Below, in pieces: positions 17,139 through 25,842 of a stretch of DNA of 64,000 nt. How positions within the stretch are numbered: position 1 is the first letter of the stretch; each line of letters starts with the position of its first letter. Below the pieces are notes generated by a model. The model made no database searches, was not told where the DNA came from, and was given only the letters and a program-made list of their open reading frames with translations. This DNA comes from an uncultured Idiomarina sp. (lineage in GTDB: Bacteria; Pseudomonadota; Gammaproteobacteria; Enterobacterales; Alteromonadaceae), in contig CAMPHF010000004.1 in assembly GCA_946885915.1 (NCBI GenBank), forward strand, positions 192,167 to 256,166, written 5' to 3'. A program made the position numbers and the translations under genes.

Positions 17139-17794
17139 CGGCTGGGGTCGACCAGTCCGCCAATGCTCGCATTCACACGAAACCAACCCGTCATACTGAA
17201 GCGGTCGCGATGGCCAAGTTCTACTTCGTGTACGAATCTGTCACTTAAAAACATCACTAATTTGCCCGCCTGCGGCAATACCCGTTCTAACACTTTGCCG
17301 CGTTCGCCGTACATTACCAATGCACCGCCATCCAGCTCGTGCCACTCGGGATTTAGATAAAACACCGTGGTTAGAATGCGATTGCTGCGGCCTTTAAAAG
17401 CATCAAGATGCTTGCGGTAAAATGCGCCCGGCGGGTAGTGAGCAAGGTGGCATTCGTAATCAAATAAGCCCATGAATAGTTCGCGATTAATATACTCGCG
17501 CAGTTCGCTCATGACCCCCAAATAAGCTGTTTCGAGCGGATTACGATGTTGTAGCCAGTAAATGCGGTCTTGCCGAACGGCGGTATTAGTGGTGTATTGA
17601 TCGGCGCGTCCTACGCCTGCGAGTTGCCACTCTGGGGCAGCTAATTGTTGGGCATAGGCATACCAAGACGCGGTAGTTTGCGCATCGATAAAATCAGGTA
17701 CAATGACATAACCGTTAGCCGCCAAGCTATCTATGGCTTGGTTAAAACGGTCGTGCTGTGTCACTAGGCGTGATGCTGGCATTGCGGGGACCAA
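17135..17794 (-). CDS. 2OG-Fe(II) oxygenase superfamily protein
   Basis: A prolyl-4-hydroxylase-like dioxygenase of about 219 residues. The iron motif HxD is in AFYRKHLDAFKGRSNRIL, the distal His and the 2-oxoglutarate-binding Arg are in SDRFVHEVELGHRDRFSMTG, and LTTVFYLNPEWHELDGGALV is the core strand pair. Substrate is unknown; the closest described group is the SM-20-related 2OG oxygenases. Start choice: a TTG at 17794 has GAGGAG nine bases upstream, whereas the ATG at 17782 lies 21 bases from that site. I prefer the TTG but the ATG cannot be excluded. Confidence 0.82.
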   Translation of the reverse strand: MVPAMPASRLVTQHDRFNQAIDSLAANGYVIVPDFIDAQTTASWYAYAQQLAAPEWQLAGVGRADQYTTNTAVRQDRIYWLQHRNPLETAYLGVMSELREYINRELFMGLFDYECHLAHYPPGAFYRKHLDAFKGRSNRILTTVFYLNPEWHELDGGALVMYGERGKVLERVLPQAGKLVMFLSDRFVHEVELGHRDRFSMTGWFRVNASIGGLVDPSR

Positions 17795-17842
17795 AAGTGG
17801 CGGCTCCTCATGAACGATCTGGCCGCAATATAGGGGATGACG

Positions 17843-18403
17843 ATGGCAAAAGGCAATCAAAAAAAGGGTCGTTTCGGTATAAATTTAAGCCGCCAAGGTT
17901 GGAACAATATCCTGATTTACGGCATTTTGCTGTTGGTGATTTTGTTTTGGCGCGCATTTCCCGATGGGCCGCAGGCACTTCGTGATAATTTAGCCTCAAC
18001 AGAGCAATCTGATGCTAACCCAGTGATTACGGCTGATGCTGAACGCGGCGAGCTCGTCGCTTTGTTCCCAACCGTAGATATTGTTGAAATTGGTACTCCG
18101 GACTTTCAACTGCAATATTCCGAAGATGGCTGGTGGATGGGGCCAACGGTGGCCAGTGACCAAGCGGCAATGACGCATTTTGTTGCGCGCTGGCAGGGCT
18201 TGCAAGTGCGCCCAACCGACCAGGCTCCGCGTGGCGAAGCCACTGAAATTCGGATCCGATTGAGTGATGGCCGCCCCGTTATTTATTTAGCGTTATACAC
18301 GCGCCCCGAATTGCTGTTGCGGGTGGGTGATGATGCCCAAGTGTATCGGGTCGAGAACATGACGTATAAGCAGTTAGTGGGCGCTAACTTACCGCGCGAC
18401 TAG
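17843..18403 (+). CDS. Membrane-anchored protein of unknown function upstream of mutM
   Basis: A 186-residue protein I cannot name. It has a basic N-terminus, one membrane segment (about residues 22-40) and a periplasmic domain starting near residue 60 with PTVDIVEIGTPDFQLQYSED, then IRIRLSDGRPVIYLALYT and LLLRVGDDAQVYRV, a beta-rich pattern. The ATG at 17843 is preferred over 17837 because AGGGG at 17832-17836 abuts the earlier one. It is divergent from the oxygenase gene and ends 37 bases before mutM, so it is likely co-transcribed with mutM. Confidence 0.65.
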   Translation: MAKGNQKKGRFGINLSRQGWNNILIYGILLLVILFWRAFPDGPQALRDNLASTEQSDANPVITADAERGELVALFPTVDIVEIGTPDFQLQYSEDGWWMGPTVASDQAAMTHFVARWQGLQVRPTDQAPRGEATEIRIRLSDGRPVIYLALYTRPELLLRVGDDAQVYRVENMTYKQLVGANLPRD

Positions 18404-18440
18404 CAAGCCGTAACTTATAGTTTTGAGCAGAGAATAGTAG

Positions 18441-19256
18441 ATGCCAGAGTTACCTGAAGTTGAAGTGAGCCGGTTAGGTATTAGTCCGCATTTGGAGGGG
18501 CAAACCCTTTCCGCGATTAAGGTACATGATGCCCGGTTGCGCTGGCCCATTCCTGCCGATATTCACGCTTTAGCACCAAGCGTGATCACTAAGGTGACGC
18601 GGCGCGCTAAATATTTACTGATTCATACCACCCGCGGCATCATTCTGTTGCATTTAGGCATGTCGGGTAAGCTCCGCGTGGTGCCCGCCGACACTCAGCT
18701 AGTTAAGCATGATCATGTCGAATTAGTGCTGGGCTCGGGTCTGCATTTGCGGCTCAACGATCCGCGCCGGTTCGGCGCGGTATTACCGCTCGCCGACAGT
18801 GAGTTAAGCAGCCATCCGTTGCTGGCGTCGTTGGGACCAGAACCACTTACCGACGCTTTCAATGCTGATTATTTAGTGGCGCGTGCAGCGGGGCGCCAAC
18901 AGGCCATTAAAACCTTTATTATGGATAATCATGTCGTGGTTGGGGTGGGCAACATATATGCCAATGAATCGCTGTTTAAGGCGGGCATTCATCCCAAACG
19001 GGCGGCGGGGAAGGTAAGTCGTGCGCGGTTGGCCAAGTTAGTGCCAATTATAAAAGACACCTTGGCAGCAGCTATTCGTCAAGGTGGCACCACCTTGCAA
19101 GATTTCACTCAAGTAGATGGCCAGCCTGGATATTTTAAGCAAGAACTGCAAGTTTATGGCCGTGGCGGCAAAATGTGTATGGTTTGCAAGCAACGCTTGA
19201 AAGAAATTCGGCTTGGGCAACGCACCACGGTGTATTGTGCTAGCTGCCAGCGCTGA
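18441..19256 (+). CDS. mutM: Formamidopyrimidine-DNA glycosylase
   Basis: Removes 8-oxoguanine and FaPy lesions from DNA and nicks the abasic site. The 271-residue protein starts [11 protein letters not shown], giving the catalytic Pro2 and Glu3, has NDPRRFG and [13 protein letters not shown] in the middle, and ends with the zinc finger [18 protein letters not shown] (then YCASC). Location after rpmBG is the conserved arrangement. Confidence 0.97.
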   Translation: MPELPEVEVSRLGISPHLEGQTLSAIKVHDARLRWPIPADIHALAPSVITKVTRRAKYLLIHTTRGIILLHLGMSGKLRVVPADTQLVKHDHVELVLGSGLHLRLNDPRRFGAVLPLADSELSSHPLLASLGPEPLTDAFNADYLVARAAGRQQAIKTFIMDNHVVVGVGNIYANESLFKAGIHPKRAAGKVSRARLAKLVPIIKDTLAAAIRQGGTTLQDFTQVDGQPGYFKQELQVYGRGGKMCMVCKQRLKEIRLGQRTTVYCASCQR

Positions 19257-19294
19257 TGGCTGAATGCCCACTCATGCGCAGCAATCGGAGCGCC

Positions 19295-20089
19295 TCAATG
19301 GGCGTTCGTAAACTGCACGAGCCGCTCGGTAAAATGCTCCGGCGCCGTCATAAATGGCGCATGGCTGGTGTGCGGGATGACATGTTGTTCGGCCACTTTA
19401 CCCGCCATGATAGAAGCGACCTGGCCGGCCGTCGCCACCGGCACCAGCGTATCGTGCTCACCGTAAATGCTCAGTAGTGGCATTTGTAGCTGGGGCAGCA
19501 AGGGGCGCATGTCAGTATTTGCAAGTAACGCTAACCCACCTTTTAACGCCGTTAGATCAGGTAAGGGTTTGGTAAATACCAATTCTTTTATTTGTTTGGT
19601 GTCTGCTCGTGCCGACGGGCTTCCCATCGCTTGAATGGCTAAAAATCGACTCACGGTTTGTTCAAAGTCGGCAGACAAATTACGCTGAAACAACTGTAAC
19701 ACTTTCGCACTCATGCCGGGCCACGCGGGTACGCTTTGCGGATCTTCTACAAATCTGGGCGAGCTACAAACCTGAATTAACGACTGTATACGCGTAGGTG
19801 CACTTAAAGCGATTGCGGTGGCGATCAAGCCGCCTAACGACCAGCCTAATAAGTGACAACGCTCGGGCAGTATTGGGATGAGTAAGTCAACGTAGCTGGC
19901 GAGTGATACGGGTTTGTCAGACGGCCACGGCGACTCGCCATAACCGGGCAGATCGATACAATGAACTCGGTAATGTGGGCTTAAGTAAGACAGCAAAGGT
20001 CGCCAAATAGCGCTATTTAAGCCCCAGCCATGGAGTACGACTAAGTCAGCGCCTGCGCCTTCTTGATGTTGCCATATTTTCGCTATCAT
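19295..20089 (-). CDS. bioH: Pimeloyl-[acyl-carrier protein] methyl ester esterase
   Basis: BioH releases pimeloyl-ACP from its methyl ester in biotin synthesis. The 264-residue alpha/beta hydrolase has LVVLHGWGLNSAIWRPL (oxyanion region, about 17-33), the nucleophile elbow LLGWSLGGLIATA (Ser near 83), YGEHDTLVPV with the acid and VIPHTSHAPFM with the catalytic His. The frame continues 41 codons upstream, but MIAKIWQHQ at 20089 matches the family start. It is divergent from comF, as in enterics, with the two ATG codons nearly touching. Confidence 0.88.
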   Translation of the reverse strand: MIAKIWQHQEGAGADLVVLHGWGLNSAIWRPLLSYLSPHYRVHCIDLPGYGESPWPSDKPVSLASYVDLLIPILPERCHLLGWSLGGLIATAIALSAPTRIQSLIQVCSSPRFVEDPQSVPAWPGMSAKVLQLFQRNLSADFEQTVSRFLAIQAMGSPSARADTKQIKELVFTKPLPDLTALKGGLALLANTDMRPLLPQLQMPLLSIYGEHDTLVPVATAGQVASIMAGKVAEQHVIPHTSHAPFMTAPEHFTERLVQFTNAH

Positions 20090-20891
20090 GAAGCTTATCG
20101 ACCTCTTACAGAACGCGTTAGCTGATGCACAATTCGCACCGCCACTATTTGCTCTGCCACTATCCGCACCTTTGCTGGCGCTCATGGTAGCTTGGTCACA
20201 ATGGTTTGCCAATCTTTGTCATTGTTGGTTATGTCGGTTACCACTTAGCGCGCCCGACATCCATTTTTGTCGCTACTGTCGCGCCCAGTTGCCTATCTTA
20301 CCGGCGGTAGATCTACAACCATGGCAGATGCAACAGCCGCCTGCTGATGGCTGTAGATATTGGTTTGCGTTGGTGCCATGGCAGTCGCCCCTGCAACACA
20401 TGCTGCAAGGGTTTAAATTTAGGCAGCAGCCGGAACTGGCCAAGGTGTTAGCACCGTTGTTGGCGATGCAGGTGATACGGGCTTATCAGCGTTTGCATCA
20501 ACCCTTACCGCAGCAGTTGGTGGCGATGCCCCAATCTAAAGCGCGTTGGTTACAGCGTGGTTACAATCAGGCGGCACTATTGTGCGATCAGCTATATGAA
20601 TTGCTGCCGTTAGCTTATCAAGTGGGGCTCATGCGGCGGCTAGGTAAGCATGCTGAGCAACATAAACTACAGGCTGCGGAACGCTGGGAACATGCGCAAC
20701 GTACGATGTATTGCACGGCACCGTTGGCGGGTCAGAGTATTGCGCTGGTTGATGACATTGTCACCACTGGCGCATCAATGACGGCAGCAGCACAAGCGCT
20801 CAAACGCCGAGGCGCAGGGGTGGTAGATGGTTGGGCGCTGGCTTATACCTTGCCACCAGCGCTCCAACCTCAGCTAGACGAGTCGTCCTGA
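20088..20891 (+). CDS. comF: ComF family protein (GntX-like phosphoribosyltransferase)
   Basis: A 267-residue ComF/GntX-type protein, associated with DNA uptake and use in this group. It has the N-terminal zinc-ribbon cysteines CHCWLCRLPLSAPDIHFCRY and then C in RAQLP context, and the phosphoribosyltransferase motif ALVDDIVTTGASMTAAAQAL near residue 225. The start is uncertain: the first ATG (20088) overlaps the bioH start by 2 bases, whereas Met33 at 20184 would give 235 residues, nearer the usual length. Neither has a clear ribosome site. Confidence 0.8.
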   Translation: MKLIDLLQNALADAQFAPPLFALPLSAPLLALMVAWSQWFANLCHCWLCRLPLSAPDIHFCRYCRAQLPILPAVDLQPWQMQQPPADGCRYWFALVPWQSPLQHMLQGFKFRQQPELAKVLAPLLAMQVIRAYQRLHQPLPQQLVAMPQSKARWLQRGYNQAALLCDQLYELLPLAYQVGLMRRLGKHAEQHKLQAAERWEHAQRTMYCTAPLAGQSIALVDDIVTTGASMTAAAQALKRRGAGVVDGWALAYTLPPALQPQLDESS

Positions 20892-20897
20892 TCTGAC

Positions 20898-23519
20898 TTA
20901 GTGTGCTTCAACGGCAGCTTCTGCCGCCGCTGCATTTTCCTCATCGCTGGCGCTTGGCGAAATAGCCGGCGCAAGGTAAATGGCGTTACTGAGGAGTTTG
21001 GCAGTACCCCAGAAATACGCACGGAAATTCACGTTATCGCTAAAGCCAATCACGCGACCATTGCCCAAGCGATGCGCCACAATACCAGCTTGTTGGCTGA
21101 GCACTTCGCGATTTTCTTGGGCGGCATAGCCGCTAATGAGCGGTTCTTCGCTGTAGCGTGCCACTGTAATGAACGGTGTTTCCGGCACTTGCAGAGCAGT
21201 CAGGCTGTCTTTAAATACTGGCAAGCTAGCATCTGGGAACCCAAAGCTGAGCGGGTGCGAAGTATCTAATTGCAATTCAAAAATAGCGCCCGCAATACGG
21301 CGTTTACCATAGTAGCTATCCATGTCGGCATAGCTCAGTTTGTCCGTGACGAACTTGGCATCGAAATTATCGCGGCTGACCAGCTCTGCTTGCAGAATGT
21401 CATTGCGACTAAGCCATTCGGTACCGCCTTGTTGACCAATTAACACACCACCTTCACGCACCCAGTTTTGCAACCGGTCGGCTTGCGAGCTAAGTGGGCC
21501 AAAGCTGCCGTCTACCATAATAATGTGGGTGTAACGCGACAGGTCAGAACGTGCTAAGCGATCGGTCTCAATCATGCTGACTGGAATACCAACATGACGA
21601 TCGAGGTAGTACCAAGCTTCACCCACTTCATACATAGACGTGCCTGGGCCCATTACCAGTAGCACTGATACCGGTTCGACTGGATGTAAGTCACGACTAC
21701 CTAAATCAACCCCTTGCGGGGTTAAGCCGGATTGAATGGCATGACCGCTAATGCCAGCTTCGGTAAGCGCATTTTCAAGCACTTGGCGCACTTCCGCCCA
21801 CGGCCGTTGCTGATAGGCACGAGTAACCACTACCGCACCACTTGCAAATTCCACGTTGCGTTCAGTAGTCACCGCGGTAAATGGCGCATGAGCCTGACGC
21901 ACATGAATGTTTTCTTCTAGCAAGGTTTGCAGTACTTGTGGCGCAAAGTAATCCTGCCATTGGAACGCATAAGCATAGGCTTGCTCTGGCAATACCACTT
22001 TGGCTTTGGGGGCTGGTTGCCAGGCTTGTTCAGCCATGGTTACCCGGCCATCGTAAGCGCTAAAGTCCACATTGAATGCCATTGGCATGGTCCAGCCCGA
22101 AACATCGTAGAAGGTATTATCAACGAAGCTTTGTTGGCTGGTAAAAATGGCCCGAATAAGGGTGTACTGAGTTTGCTTCAATGGCACAAAGTAGCTGGTC
22201 CCCGCGGTATAGGTACGGCCATCAGCACGCACATCACGAGTCAGTGAATAAGCTTTAATATCGTGCTGACGCAGAATATTCAGCATGCCTGCTAAGCGGC
22301 CCTGATCACCATCACCTTTCAGTAAATAACCATCAAAATCGGCATCATTCGCAGCTTCCATCGCGGCATCATAAAACCGTTGTTGATAATCTAGTAACGC
22401 AGTTTTGTTATCCAGCGCCCCATACAACGTGGTCAATGAGGTCATAAACTGATTTTGAATGGTAAATGGGAAACTCAACTCACCATTAATCGAGTCCTGC
22501 AAATGCCCGCGGCTAGACGCCTGCTCGAACAAAATGCCGATGGCACCATGGACATCAGGATAGGTTGAGCCTTTACCAATATAGAAGTCATCGAAGGCTT
22601 GTTGGGTAAAATACAAACGTCCTTCTTCATCTAATTTTGCTGCATGACGTTCCGCTAGCTTTTGCGTGAGTGTCACGTTTTCCTCTGGCGTATTTGGATT
22701 GCGACGCGTTGGAATACCAGGCTGGAAGAAAAAGGTGCTGTCAGTGCCCATTTCGTGAAAATCGGTTAACACGTTTGGCTTCCATTTTTGGAAGTTGGCA
22801 ATACGCGCGCGTGACTCAGGGTGTTGCAGTAACAACCAATCGCGGTTCAAGTCGAACCAATAATGATTGACGCGGCCGCGTGGCGTGCCTTGCACGTGCT
22901 CGCGGTGTTGCGGATCGGCTACTAAATTGATTGATTTATGCTGATTCGCCCATTGTGCGAAGCGCCCGAGGCCATCAGGATTTAAACTCGGATCGAGCAA
23001 GATAATATTGTCTTTTAGCAAGGCATCAACGCGGGCACCTTGGGCTGCGGCTAAATAATAAGCCACTAGCAAAGCGGCATTAGAACCGCTCGATTCGTCG
23101 CCGTGAATACTGTAGCCCATGTAATACACAAGCGGCGCACTGGTTGGGTCGGCGTCGACGCTGGGGTCAGCTATTTCAAGGTGACGCTGGCGCAAGGTTT
23201 CAATATTGGCGTGATTCTCTGGTGCGGTAACCCGAATGAGCAGCAATGGCCGACGTTCGTGAGTATAACCAGTGACCTCAAGTTCAAAGCGGTCGCTCGC
23301 CTCGCTCAGAACTTCCATATAACGCACGAGTTGATCATGACGCACATGCCATTCGCCAACCTCATAACCCAATATTTCTTTTGGGGTTGGAATGTTTGGA
23401 TCGTAACTAACATCGTTCGGTAGGTAATCGTCTAAGCTCACCGTGTTGGCATTGGCGAAGCCAACCACGCCCAGACTCATAACACCGGCAAGTACCCATT
23501 TTGTGATAGCCATTCGCAT
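20898..23519 (-). CDS. M14 family zinc carboxypeptidase, secreted
   Basis: An 873-residue exported metallopeptidase. A signal peptide (MRMAITKWVLAGVMSLG, cleaved near NANT) is followed by an M14 catalytic domain: zinc motif SIHGDESSGSNAALL (HxxE, about 121-135), DPSLNPDGLGRF, the Arg motif FDLNRDWLLL and the third ligand in LTDFHEMGTDSTFFF. A long C-terminal part of about 450 residues resembles a glutamine-amidotransferase-like fold (VREGGVLIGQQGG). Start at 23519 has AGAGG seven bases upstream; the frame extends to a GTG at 23534 that overlaps this site. It probably degrades peptides in the periplasm or outside. Confidence 0.88.
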   Translation of the reverse strand: MRMAITKWVLAGVMSLGVVGFANANTVSLDDYLPNDVSYDPNIPTPKEILGYEVGEWHVRHDQLVRYMEVLSEASDRFELEVTGYTHERRPLLLIRVTAPENHANIETLRQRHLEIADPSVDADPTSAPLVYYMGYSIHGDESSGSNAALLVAYYLAAAQGARVDALLKDNIILLDPSLNPDGLGRFAQWANQHKSINLVADPQHREHVQGTPRGRVNHYWFDLNRDWLLLQHPESRARIANFQKWKPNVLTDFHEMGTDSTFFFQPGIPTRRNPNTPEENVTLTQKLAERHAAKLDEEGRLYFTQQAFDDFYIGKGSTYPDVHGAIGILFEQASSRGHLQDSINGELSFPFTIQNQFMTSLTTLYGALDNKTALLDYQQRFYDAAMEAANDADFDGYLLKGDGDQGRLAGMLNILRQHDIKAYSLTRDVRADGRTYTAGTSYFVPLKQTQYTLIRAIFTSQQSFVDNTFYDVSGWTMPMAFNVDFSAYDGRVTMAEQAWQPAPKAKVVLPEQAYAYAFQWQDYFAPQVLQTLLEENIHVRQAHAPFTAVTTERNVEFASGAVVVTRAYQQRPWAEVRQVLENALTEAGISGHAIQSGLTPQGVDLGSRDLHPVEPVSVLLVMGPGTSMYEVGEAWYYLDRHVGIPVSMIETDRLARSDLSRYTHIIMVDGSFGPLSSQADRLQNWVREGGVLIGQQGGTEWLSRNDILQAELVSRDNFDAKFVTDKLSYADMDSYYGKRRIAGAIFELQLDTSHPLSFGFPDASLPVFKDSLTALQVPETPFITVARYSEEPLISGYAAQENREVLSQQAGIVAHRLGNGRVIGFSDNVNFRAYFWGTAKLLSNAIYLAPAISPSASDEENAAAAEAAVEAH

Positions 23520-23616
23520 AACCGTTCCTCTCACATTTAATTGCTCAACACGCTAACAGGATTTGCCGACAACGCCTATGGCTTTACTATGCAACGACCA
23601 ATATTTGCGATAAGAT

Positions 23617-23641
23617 ATACCTTACTAATTTAGTCAAGTAT
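23617..23641 (+). promoter_or_regulatory. Predicted IscR type 1 binding site upstream of nfuA
   Basis: The 25 bases read ATACCTTACT, AATTT, AGTCAAGTAT. Against the [2Fe-2S]-IscR type 1 consensus (ATA-SYY-GACT-RWWWY-AGTC-RRS-TAT), recalled from knowledge, I count one mismatch, T for G at the seventh position. It lies about 60 bases before nfuA, overlapping the promoter area; TTGCGA at 23605-23610 may be the -35 element. NfuA genes are IscR-regulated in several gammaproteobacteria. Confidence 0.65.
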
Positions 23642-23703
23642 AACGTTGTTGTGCCCGTATTTATTGGTTCGCGGCAACGTCGGTAACCGGAGGTAGTCAG
23701 GTT

Positions 23704-24282
23704 ATGATTCGTATTACTGAAACCGCGCAGGCTCATTTTCGTAAGTTACTCGCCGAGCAGCCTGATGGCACCAACATTCGCGTATTTGTGGTGAATCCAG
23801 GGACAGCAAGCGCCGAGTGTGGTGTTTCTTATTGTCCACCTGATTCGCTTGAGCATGACGACGAAGTGTTGCCGTTCAGTGGTTTTGATGCCGTTGTAGA
23901 TGCGGCCAGCGCGCCTTTTTTAGAGGATGCGGAGATTGATTTTCAAACCCAAGAGCTCGGCTCACAGCTAACCTTAAAAGCGCCAAACGCCAAAGCTCGT
24001 AAAGTAAGCGAAGATGCGCCGCTGATTGAGCGCGTGGAATACGTTATACAAGCTGAAGTAAATCCGCAGCTTGCCAACCATGGCGGCAAAGTGAGCGTGA
24101 GCAAAATCACCGACGATGGCATTGCAGTACTGCAATTTGGCGGGGGCTGTAACGGTTGTAGTATGGTCGACGTCACTCTAAAAGAAGGGATTGAGAAAGA
24201 ATTGCTTGCTCGATTCCCGGATGAATTAACCGGTGTGCGCGATGTCACTGAGCATGAGCGCGGTGAGCACTCTTATTATTAA
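23704..24282 (+). CDS. nfuA: Fe-S cluster carrier protein NfuA
   Basis: NfuA carries [4Fe-4S] clusters to client enzymes, chiefly under oxidative stress or iron shortage. The 192-residue protein has an N-terminal degenerate A-type domain (about 1-95) without the usual three cysteines and a C-terminal Nfu domain with the cluster-binding CxxC in [20 protein letters not shown] (about 148-167). GGAGG lies upstream of the ATG. Position next to comF and bioH is the conserved gntX-nfuA order. Confidence 0.96.
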   Translation: MIRITETAQAHFRKLLAEQPDGTNIRVFVVNPGTASAECGVSYCPPDSLEHDDEVLPFSGFDAVVDAASAPFLEDAEIDFQTQELGSQLTLKAPNAKARKVSEDAPLIERVEYVIQAEVNPQLANHGGKVSVSKITDDGIAVLQFGGGCNGCSMVDVTLKEGIEKELLARFPDELTGVRDVTEHERGEHSYY

Positions 24283-24299
24283 TAACCGCTAAACCCATA

Positions 24300-24349
24300 G
24301 CGCACTTAGCCTTAAGTGCGCTTGTCTAATATTATTAGACAACTTTTTT
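24300..24349 (+). terminator. Tandem hairpins ending nfuA transcription
   Basis: A first hairpin GCGCACTT/AAGTGCGC (24300-24307 and 24314-24321) is followed directly by TTGTCTAAT/ATTAGACAA (24322-24330 and 24334-24342), then C and six T. The second is a good intrinsic terminator; the first may back it up. Confidence 0.85.
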
Positions 24350-24443
24350 ACAAAAATTTACACGATGATGTTAGGAAAGTGTGATCCCCCCCGATCTTGC
24401 CCGCGTATTCGAATGTGCCTAAACAAACACGAGGAACTTCGAA

Positions 24444-25841
24444 ATGAAGGGGATCACAAAACTCTCTGCCGTCGCTTTAGCGACAATGATGCTGTCTGGT
24501 TGTAACTGGTTTGATGGTGATGATGATACATCAGCACCACCACCTGAGCCAGAAGTTGGTTCAACATTTGTTCGCGTTCACCACACGTCATCTGACGCAC
24601 CCAACGTAAACGTTAATGTAAACGGAACGGCCACTTTAGAGAACGTCGCGTATCAACAATCGTCAGCAGTATTAGAGCTTGACGAAGGTACTTACGAGGT
24701 TAGCGTCGATGGCATTTTACCTGGTGATGAGCTAGTAACCGTCATCGGTCCTGTCGACTTAGCGTTAGCTGCTGATACGCGCTATGAAGTGTTCGCTGTG
24801 GGTAACGTAGCAGACGACACACTGGATGCGTTAGTGGTTGAAAATCCGGTCACTGCAATCGCGGATGGCAACATCCGGGCGCAAGTAGTGCACGCTGCAT
24901 CAGCTGCGCCAGCGGTTGATATTTATGTGACTGCGCCAGAGGCAGTGTTGGCTGATGAGCAAGCAGTTGCAACACTCGCATTCGGTGAGTTCAGCGGCCA
25001 GCTCGATGTGCCAGCTGGCGACTATCAAATTCGAGTCACCCTTGCTGGTGATGTGGATACCGTTGTTTATGACACCGGCACCTTAACCTTAGCAGCGGGT
25101 TCAGACTTGGTCATTGCTGCGGTAAATAACACCGCTGCTGGCGCGGCACCTATTGCATTACAAGTAGCGAATGGTACTGATGCTGCAATTGTCTACGACC
25201 AAAACACCGGTAGTGACATTCGCGTCGTGCATGCAGCTGCTGATGCGCCTGCAGTTGACGTATTCTTGAACAATGGTGCAGAGCCTGCAATTGCGGACTT
25301 AGCATTCGGCGAATTTGCCGGTTACGTTGAAATTCCAGCAGGTGAGTACTTGGTTGATGTAGCGGCAGCAAACGGCGGCCCAACTGTGCTTGACGATCTA
25401 CCGTTAGCTACAGCTGCTGGCGCACAATACAGCGTGTACGCGGTTGGTGCATTAGCAGACGAGTCGTTAACTTTAGCAGTATTGGGTGAAGATTCACGCT
25501 CAATTGCTACTGAAGCGCGCTTACAAGTCGTACATGCATCACCTTCAGCGGGCGACGTTGACGTTTATTTAACTGCCACTGATGATATTACGGATGCGAC
25601 TCCGGCATTGACTGAAGTACCATTTGATTCAACTGCACTAGCCAATGCGGTAGTGGGTGTTGCACCTGGTGATTACTTCATCTCGGTTGCGGTTGCTGGC
25701 ACCAAAACTGTCGCTATTGGCCCATTAGCGGTCAGCTTAGACGCTGGTGGTGTGTACACTGTCGTTGCAGTAGATGGTGCACCAGCATCTGGCGAAGCGT
25801 TCGGTGTCATCTTGTTAGATGACTTCGTCGCGGCTGAATAA
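24444..25841 (+). CDS. DUF4397 domain-containing lipoprotein
   Basis: A 465-residue predicted lipoprotein. The signal ends in a lipobox, MMLSGCNWFDG, so the mature protein would be anchored at Cys20 or nearby. The rest consists of about four tandem DUF4397 repeats, each with a phrase like VRVHHTSSDAPNVNVNVNGT, VVHAASAAPAVDIYVTAPEA, VVHAAADAPAVDVFLNNGAE or VVHASPSAGDVDVYLTATDD. The protein is very acidic, as is usual for secreted proteins of marine and halophilic bacteria. Function of DUF4397 is not known; a surface or adhesion role is only a guess. GAGGAA precedes the start. Confidence 0.85.
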   Translation: MKGITKLSAVALATMMLSGCNWFDGDDDTSAPPPEPEVGSTFVRVHHTSSDAPNVNVNVNGTATLENVAYQQSSAVLELDEGTYEVSVDGILPGDELVTVIGPVDLALAADTRYEVFAVGNVADDTLDALVVENPVTAIADGNIRAQVVHAASAAPAVDIYVTAPEAVLADEQAVATLAFGEFSGQLDVPAGDYQIRVTLAGDVDTVVYDTGTLTLAAGSDLVIAAVNNTAAGAAPIALQVANGTDAAIVYDQNTGSDIRVVHAAADAPAVDVFLNNGAEPAIADLAFGEFAGYVEIPAGEYLVDVAAANGGPTVLDDLPLATAAGAQYSVYAVGALADESLTLAVLGEDSRSIATEARLQVVHASPSAGDVDVYLTATDDITDATPALTEVPFDSTALANAVVGVAPGDYFISVAVAGTKTVAIGPLAVSLDAGGVYTVVAVDGAPASGEAFGVILLDDFVAAE

Positions 25842-25842
25842 G

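Noticed and set aside
20090..20212. Upstream extension of bioH
   Set aside because: The Ser/Ala/Asn-rich peptide is a shadow of comF; family start is MIAKIW.
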